In this document: positions 59,961-64,000 of the stretch, one piece after another | How positions within the stretch are numbered: the first letter of the stretch is position 1 | Layout of the letters: every line of letters starts with the position of its first letter | NCBI GenBank assembly: GCA_963846885.1 | Contig: CAWJXS010000011.1 | Location: 22,400-86,399, forward strand | DNA length: 64,000 nt | From: RPQJ01 sp963846885 | GTDB lineage: Bacteria > Pseudomonadota > Gammaproteobacteria > Steroidobacterales > Steroidobacteraceae | Direction of reading: 5' to 3' | The notes under the pieces: generated by a model | Databases searched by the model: none | Told to the model about the DNA's origin: nothing | Seen by the model: only the letters and a program-made list of their open reading frames with translations | Translations under genes and position numbers: made by a program

Positions 59961-60818
59961 ATGGTCACTGAGGCCCATCCGCCAGCGGCCTACGAAGCGG
60001 CATGCTGCGCGCTCATGGACGGACTGACCGCGGCGTTCCAGGCTCTGCAGCACCCGGGCTGCGTCAGGTTGATCGGCCCGGTGGTGCCGGGCGCAACGAT
60101 GACTTTCGGTGCGCGAGTTCCGGGGACGTCGTACCAGCTCGATCCGGTGCAGGCTGCGTTCAGTTTCGGCACGATGATCGGCTGGCTCGATCAATGCGAC
60201 ACGTCGCTCGCGACGGGCGCGCTGCATCCAGCCCACATGCTCGGCGCGCTCCTGCCCGTGGCCGATTACCAGGCACGCAAGGCACTGGCCGAAGGAAACC
60301 CACCTGGCTCGGTGCACGACATGCTGACTGCTTTGCTCGATGCCCATGCACGGCAGTGCGGCACAGCGGGCCCTGCGCAGCACGACGTGTCTGCGGCACG
60401 CTGCGACGCTGTCCGCGCAGCTTGTGCTGCGACAGTGGCGTCCATGCTCGGGGCAACCCAGGCGCAATTGATGACGACGCTGAGTTATGCAGCACGGGAC
60501 GCCAGTGCGGCGTGTGCGAACGAAACACCACATCGCTGGTGGCTGGGCGACGCCAGCAGTCGCGGCGTGCGCATCGCATTGATCGCGTTGGCCGAATCAC
60601 CCGCCGACCCCGCCCCTTCTGCCACCGTCCCCACCGCCAAGCAGGTGCTGTCGCTGGACCAGGCAGCAGTCACGCGCATCCGTGAGCGCTTCTGCACCAG
60701 CGTCACCGCGCATTTCCCGGGCGTCCAGGCGACGCGCATCATTACCCTGTTCACCGACTTCGAGCGGCTCCGCGCGTTGCCATGCAACGAGGTGGTCTCG
60801 CTGACCGTGCGCAATTGA
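59961..60818 (+). CDS. Short, divergent PrpD-like (MmgE/PrpD family) protein
   Basis: This 285-residue protein clearly derives from PrpD: HPGCVRLIGPVVPGATM, ARVPGTSYQLDPVQAAF and WLGDASSRGVRIALIA align with known PrpD sequence. But it is far shorter than the usual ~480-500 residues. The conserved active-region run near DFNDTW...EWGHPSDN reads DQCDTSLATGALHPAHM here. The N- and C-terminal parts of full PrpD are missing. The frame itself is intact, with normal codon use, so it may still be expressed. It may be a degenerate remnant or a repurposed accessory of the AcnD/PrpF pathway. Confidence 0.78.
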   Translation: MVTEAHPPAAYEAACCALMDGLTAAFQALQHPGCVRLIGPVVPGATMTFGARVPGTSYQLDPVQAAFSFGTMIGWLDQCDTSLATGALHPAHMLGALLPVADYQARKALAEGNPPGSVHDMLTALLDAHARQCGTAGPAQHDVSAARCDAVRAACAATVASMLGATQAQLMTTLSYAARDASAACANETPHRWWLGDASSRGVRIALIALAESPADPAPSATVPTAKQVLSLDQAAVTRIRERFCTSVTAHFPGVQATRIITLFTDFERLRALPCNEVVSLTVRN

Positions 60819-60902
60819 GGGCGCTGCGACCCTCGCGTCGAGTCGCGATGGGTCCGGTGTATCCTGCGCCGATGTCACCCCTCATCGAAGTGGCCGCGAC
60901 CA

Positions 60903-61589
60903 ATGATTAGTTCCGCAGCGCCGTTTTTTGCCCGCTGGCGCTTCCTCGTCCTCACGTTGCTGATGTGTGCCTGGCTGCTGCTGATGCCCCTGGTGGGCGG
61001 CGCCTGGCGCGTGGAACTGCTGCTGGAAGCGTGCATGCTGATCACGCTGCTGGTCACCGTGTGGGCCAATCCGAACTGGAGCCGCTTGCGCAATGCGTTG
61101 ATCGTGCTCTGGCTGATCTCCATCAGTGGCACGATGCTGTCCATTGCAACGGCCGACCATCCGGCCTGGCGCTGGTCGCGCACGCTCGAGCTGCTGACCC
61201 TGGTACCGCTGATGGGCATGCTCGCGGGGGGCATGCTCGCGTTCGTGCTGCGCGAGCGAAAGCTGACGTTCGACAGCATCTTTGCCACGATTGCGGCGTA
61301 CCTGCTGGTGGCCGGCATGTTTACGCAGATCTACATGTGCCTGCTGACCTGGAATCCGGCCAGCTTCTCGCTGCCCTCCGGTGTGGCGGGCCGGCCGGTG
61401 CACCTGCTGCAGGCCGACATGACTTACTTCAGCCTGGTGACGCTCGCCACGGTCGGCTACGGCGACGTCCTGCCGGCTACGAGCACGGCGCGCATGCTGG
61501 CCATGATCCAGGCCGTGACCGGGCAGTTCTACATCGCAGTCGTGGTCGCGATATTTGTCGGAGCGTACTCGTCCCAGCGCCGCAACTGA
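60903..61589 (+). CDS. Potassium channel family protein
   Basis: This 228-residue inner-membrane protein has about six hydrophobic segments (LLMCAWLLLMPLVGG, LITLLVTVW, LIVLWLISISGTML, LLTLVPLMGMLAGGMLAFV, IAAYLLVAGMFTQIYMCLL and the last helix FYIAVVVAIFVGAY). The selectivity filter TVGYGD lies near residues 183-188 in the pore region YFSLVTLATVGYGDVLPATS. No cytoplasmic RCK domain follows. It is likely a simple ion channel with potassium preference; gating is unknown. Confidence 0.86.
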   Translation: MISSAAPFFARWRFLVLTLLMCAWLLLMPLVGGAWRVELLLEACMLITLLVTVWANPNWSRLRNALIVLWLISISGTMLSIATADHPAWRWSRTLELLTLVPLMGMLAGGMLAFVLRERKLTFDSIFATIAAYLLVAGMFTQIYMCLLTWNPASFSLPSGVAGRPVHLLQADMTYFSLVTLATVGYGDVLPATSTARMLAMIQAVTGQFYIAVVVAIFVGAYSSQRRN

Positions 61590-61642
61590 CCGGCGGGCTC
61601 GTGCCTGTGCTGCGAGGCACCCCGAACCGGTATCCTTGCGCG

Positions 61643-62266
61643 ATGACCGATCTACTGGAAGGGGCCCGCGGCCTCGGTATCGAACTCGACTCTGCGCAGT
61701 GCGACAAACTGCTCCAGCACCTCGACCTGCTCGACGACTGGAACACGCGCATGAACCTCACGGCCATCCGCGAGCGGCCCGCGCAGATCACCAAGCACAT
61801 TCTCGACAGCCTGACGCTCGTGCCATGGCTGCGCGGCACGCGCGTCGCGGACATCGGCAGCGGCGCCGGATTTCCCGGCATTCCGCTCGCCATCGCCCTG
61901 CCTGGCGTGCACTTCGCGCTCGTCGAATCGGTCGGCAAGAAGTGCCGGTTCCTCGAATGCGTCCGTGACACCCTCGCCCTGGGCAACGTCGAGGTCGTGC
62001 AATCGCGTGCGGAAAGCTACAAGCCGAAGGAGCGTTTCGACACGGTCATTGCGCGCGCCGTCGGCCCGCTCGTGGACCTGGTCAAGAACGGGGGCGGGCT
62101 CGTGGCCGGCGGTGGCCGCTTGCTTGCCATGAAGGGGCGCGTTCCAGAGGACGAGCTCGCGAAGAAGCTCACTGGCTGGAAAGTCGTGGCCGTCCACCCG
62201 CTGCACGTGCCCGGGCTCGAGGAAGAGCGGCATCTCGTCGAATTGGCCCATTCGCACGCCAAATAG
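61643..62266 (+). CDS. rsmG: 16S rRNA (guanine-N7) methyltransferase RsmG
   Basis: This 207-residue SAM-dependent methyltransferase modifies G527 of 16S rRNA. It starts at MTDLLEGARGLG (61643). Diagnostic: LLDDWNTRMNLTAIRE near the N-terminus, KHILDSLTL, the SAM motif VADIGSGAGFPGIPLAI, and ESVGKKCRFLE. It is the gene normally adjacent to mnmG, but here lies 18.6 kb away, before parA. Confidence 0.96.
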   Translation: MTDLLEGARGLGIELDSAQCDKLLQHLDLLDDWNTRMNLTAIRERPAQITKHILDSLTLVPWLRGTRVADIGSGAGFPGIPLAIALPGVHFALVESVGKKCRFLECVRDTLALGNVEVVQSRAESYKPKERFDTVIARAVGPLVDLVKNGGGLVAGGGRLLAMKGRVPEDELAKKLTGWKVVAVHPLHVPGLEEERHLVELAHSHAK

Positions 62267-62334
62267 GCTGGCAGAAGCAGGGATGCGACCCTTTTAAAAG
62301 GGTAACGTCCCTATTTGCTATCCTTGCGCTGCCC

Positions 62335-63147
62335 ATGAAACGTGTCATCGCAGTCGCGAACCAGAAAGGCGGGGTCGGCAAGACGACCACCTCCGTCAAC
62401 CTTGCCGCCTCGCTTGCCGCCACGCAGCGCAAGGTGCTGCTGATCGACTGCGATCCGCAAGGCAACGCGACGATGGGATGCGGCGTCGAGAAGGCGAGCC
62501 TCGAGCGCTCCACCACCGACGTCCTGCTGGGCGATTGCGAACTGGCGGCTGCGCTGGTGCGCGTCGATCCAGGCAATTTCATGCTGCTGCCCGGCAACCA
62601 GGACCTGGTCGCGGCAGAGGTGCAGCTGATGAGCGTCATCGGCCGCGAAGTGCGCCTGCGCAACGCGCTGAAGCCGGTGCGCGACGACTACGACGTCATC
62701 ATCATCGACTGCCCGCCGTCGCTGAACCTGCTGACGCTGAACGCGCTCGTCGCCGCCGACAGCGTGCTGGTGCCGATGCAGTGCGAGTACTACGCGCTCG
62801 AAGGGCTGTCCGCGCTGATGAACACCGTCGAGCAGATCCGCGCCAGCGTCAATGCCGATCTCGCGCTCGAAGGCATCCTCCGCACCATGTACGACCCGCG
62901 CAACAACCTCTCGAACGAAGTGTCGGGCCAGCTCATGCTGCACTTCGGCGACAAGGTTTTCCGCACGGTGATCCCGCGCAACGTCCGCCTCGCCGAGGCG
63001 CCGAGCTTCGGCAAGGCCGTGCTGTTCCACGACAAGGATTCGCGCGGCGCGCTGGCTTATCTCGCGCTGGCCGGCGAAATGATCCGCCGCGAGGAAGAGG
63101 CGTTGGCCGGTCCGGCACCCGAGCTCGACGACGAAGACCAGGGCTAA
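62335..63147 (+). CDS. parA: Chromosome partitioning ATPase ParA (Soj)
   Basis: This 270-residue deviant Walker-type ATPase moves origin-proximal DNA with ParB. Walker A is KGGVGKTTTS (residues 11-20), then LLIDCDPQGNATMG, IIIDCPPSLNLLTLNAL and MQCEYYALEGLS follow. It starts 68 bp after rsmG. A tandem REP-type repeat lies between it and parB, unlike the usual tight parAB spacing. Confidence 0.96.
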   Translation: MKRVIAVANQKGGVGKTTTSVNLAASLAATQRKVLLIDCDPQGNATMGCGVEKASLERSTTDVLLGDCELAAALVRVDPGNFMLLPGNQDLVAAEVQLMSVIGREVRLRNALKPVRDDYDVIIIDCPPSLNLLTLNALVAADSVLVPMQCEYYALEGLSALMNTVEQIRASVNADLALEGILRTMYDPRNNLSNEVSGQLMLHFGDKVFRTVIPRNVRLAEAPSFGKAVLFHDKDSRGALAYLALAGEMIRREEEALAGPAPELDDEDQG

Positions 63148-63323
63148 GCTCACTCGGACCCTCACCCGCGCTCTGCGCGACCTCTCCCGCTGCGCGGGAG
63201 AGGTGAAAGCCCAAGCTCTCACTCGGACCCTCACGCGCGCTCTGCGCGACCTCTCCCGCTGCGCGGGAGAGGTGAAAGCCCAAGCTCTCACTCCAACCCC
63301 TTCTCGCTGCGCGGGAAAGGGGT
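63148..63323. repeat. Tandem REP-type repeat (element E, two 67-69 bp units plus a partial)
   Basis: Unit 1 (63148-63214) and unit 2 (63215-63283) are almost identical and each contains a ctctcccgctgcgcgggagag hairpin. A third, partial and diverged unit (63284-63323) follows. The array starts right after the parA stop codon and ends just before the parB start region. Confidence 0.75.
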
Positions 63324-63345
63324 CGAGTCGGCATAATAGTGCGCT

Positions 63346-64000
63346 ATGGCAACTAAGCGACCCTCCCTCGGACGGGGACTCGAAGCCCTGCTCGGTTCCG
63401 TCTCCGCGCCCCCGGCGTCTGCTGCACGGCCGGCCACGGGCACCGTCGCAGCCGACACCGCAGGCAGCAGCAGCGACAACGCCGCCGCCAGTGCAGCAGC
63501 CTCTGCTGCCAGGCCGAGCAGTGCGCCGCGCGACGAAGAGCTGACGCGCGTCCCGGTCGACCTGCTGCAGCGCGGTCGCTACCAGCCGCGACTCGACATG
63601 CGGCCCGAGAGCCTGCAGGAACTGGCGAACTCGATCAAAGCGCAGGGCGTGGTGCAGCCCATCGTCGTGCGCCCGCTCGCCGCGCAGCGCACGGGCGAGC
63701 CCATCCGTTACGAGATCATCGCGGGCGAACGCCGCTGGCGCGCGGCGCAGATGGCCGGCCTGCACGACATCCCGGCCGTCGTCCGCATCGTGCCCGACGA
63801 AGCCGCCGTGGCGATGTCGCTCATCGAGAACATCCAGCGCGAGAACCTCAACCCGCTCGAGGAAGCCCGCGCGCTCGACCGGCTGATCCGCGAGTTCGAC
63901 GTCACCCACCAGCAGGCGGCCGATGCGGTCGGCCGTTCACGCGCGTCCGTCAGCAACCTGCTGCGACTGCTGGAACTGCCCGACGAAGTGAAGGCGCTCG
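63346..64000 (+). CDS. parB: Chromosome partitioning protein ParB (partial, runs off the window)
   Basis: The start at 63346 opens MATKRPSLGRGLEALLGS, the classical ParB N-terminus that stimulates ParA. An Ala/Ser-rich linker (about residues 18-63) follows, then the ParB/sulfiredoxin CTPase domain (RYQPRLDM, SIKAQGVVQPIVVRP, AGERRWRAAQMAG, and SLIENIQRENLNPLEEA), and the beginning of the helix-turn-helix (QQAADAVGRSRASVSNLLRLL). The C-terminal dimerisation domain is outside the window. It should bind the five parS-like sites near recF. Confidence 0.95.
   Translation, partial: MATKRPSLGRGLEALLGSVSAPPASAARPATGTVAADTAGSSSDNAAASAAASAARPSSAPRDEELTRVPVDLLQRGRYQPRLDMRPESLQELANSIKAQGVVQPIVVRPLAAQRTGEPIRYEIIAGERRWRAAQMAGLHDIPAVVRIVPDEAAVAMSLIENIQRENLNPLEEARALDRLIREFDVTHQQAADAVGRSRASVSNLLRLLELPDEVKAL

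Overview
The window is high-GC bacterial chromosome from the replication-origin region of what looks like a gammaproteobacterium. I base this on gene content and order: gyrB-recF-dnaN-dnaA on the minus strand, and rpmH-rnpA-yidD-yidC-mnmE ... mnmG ... rsmG-parA-parB on the plus strand. A Steroidobacteraceae or Nevskiales-like host would fit, but I cannot prove it from sequence alone. I saw no rRNA, tRNA, CRISPR array or recognisable transposase.

Layout. (1) 1-19437, minus strand: a putative giant-exoprotein cassette. In transcription order it holds a DUF3467 gene, a ~15.5 kb gene for an LEPR-XLL/EF-hand/RTX-repeat protein of about 5,180 codons, a second DUF3467 gene, a GAF-HlyD adaptor, and an M50 zinc peptidase with a PqqD-like N-terminus that runs off the window. 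From base 1 to about 16,800 the coding is broken by very many frameshifts and a few in-frame TAGs; beyond that it is clean. (2) 19704-26904: a lipoprotein, two serine hydrolases (penicillin-binding/class C type), a nitronate monooxygenase and small unknown genes. (3) 26948-36110: the oriC core, with five parS-like sites in and next to recF. (4) 36119-43056: REP and inverted repeats, an Xre-RES toxin-antitoxin pair, mnmE, a wax ester synthase/DGAT with a histone-like tail, a small HExxH protein and mnmG. (5) 43090-51801: a peptide-binding lipoprotein, an NfeD-like protein, a SIMPL protein, cytochrome c4, an MBL hydrolase, an AcuI-type reductase, cysD and cysNC. (6) 52259-60818: a ScfR/RamB-type regulator divergent from a methylcitrate-cycle operon (prpB-prpC-acnD-prpF plus a short PrpD-like gene). 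(7) 60903-64000: a potassium channel, rsmG, parA and the start of parB.

How the genes work together. dnaA/dnaN/recF/gyrB with parA/parB and the parS cluster form the replication-initiation and origin-segregation module. CysD and CysNC would activate sulfate to APS and PAPS. PrpB, PrpC, AcnD and PrpF would take propionyl-CoA through the methylcitrate cycle, with the adjacent ScfR-type protein as probable regulator; AcuI may feed the same propionyl-CoA pool. The 1-19.4 kb cassette looks like a self-contained unit for making and exporting one enormous calcium-binding surface protein.

Data quality matters when reading this window. Single-base indels also break gyrB (~28890), mnmG (~41358), cysD (~49343), cysNC (~51498) and acnD (~57970). 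Because gyrB is essential, at least some of these are almost certainly sequencing or assembly errors. A recurring CTCTCCCGC/GCGGGAGAG repeat family marks five intergenic gaps.
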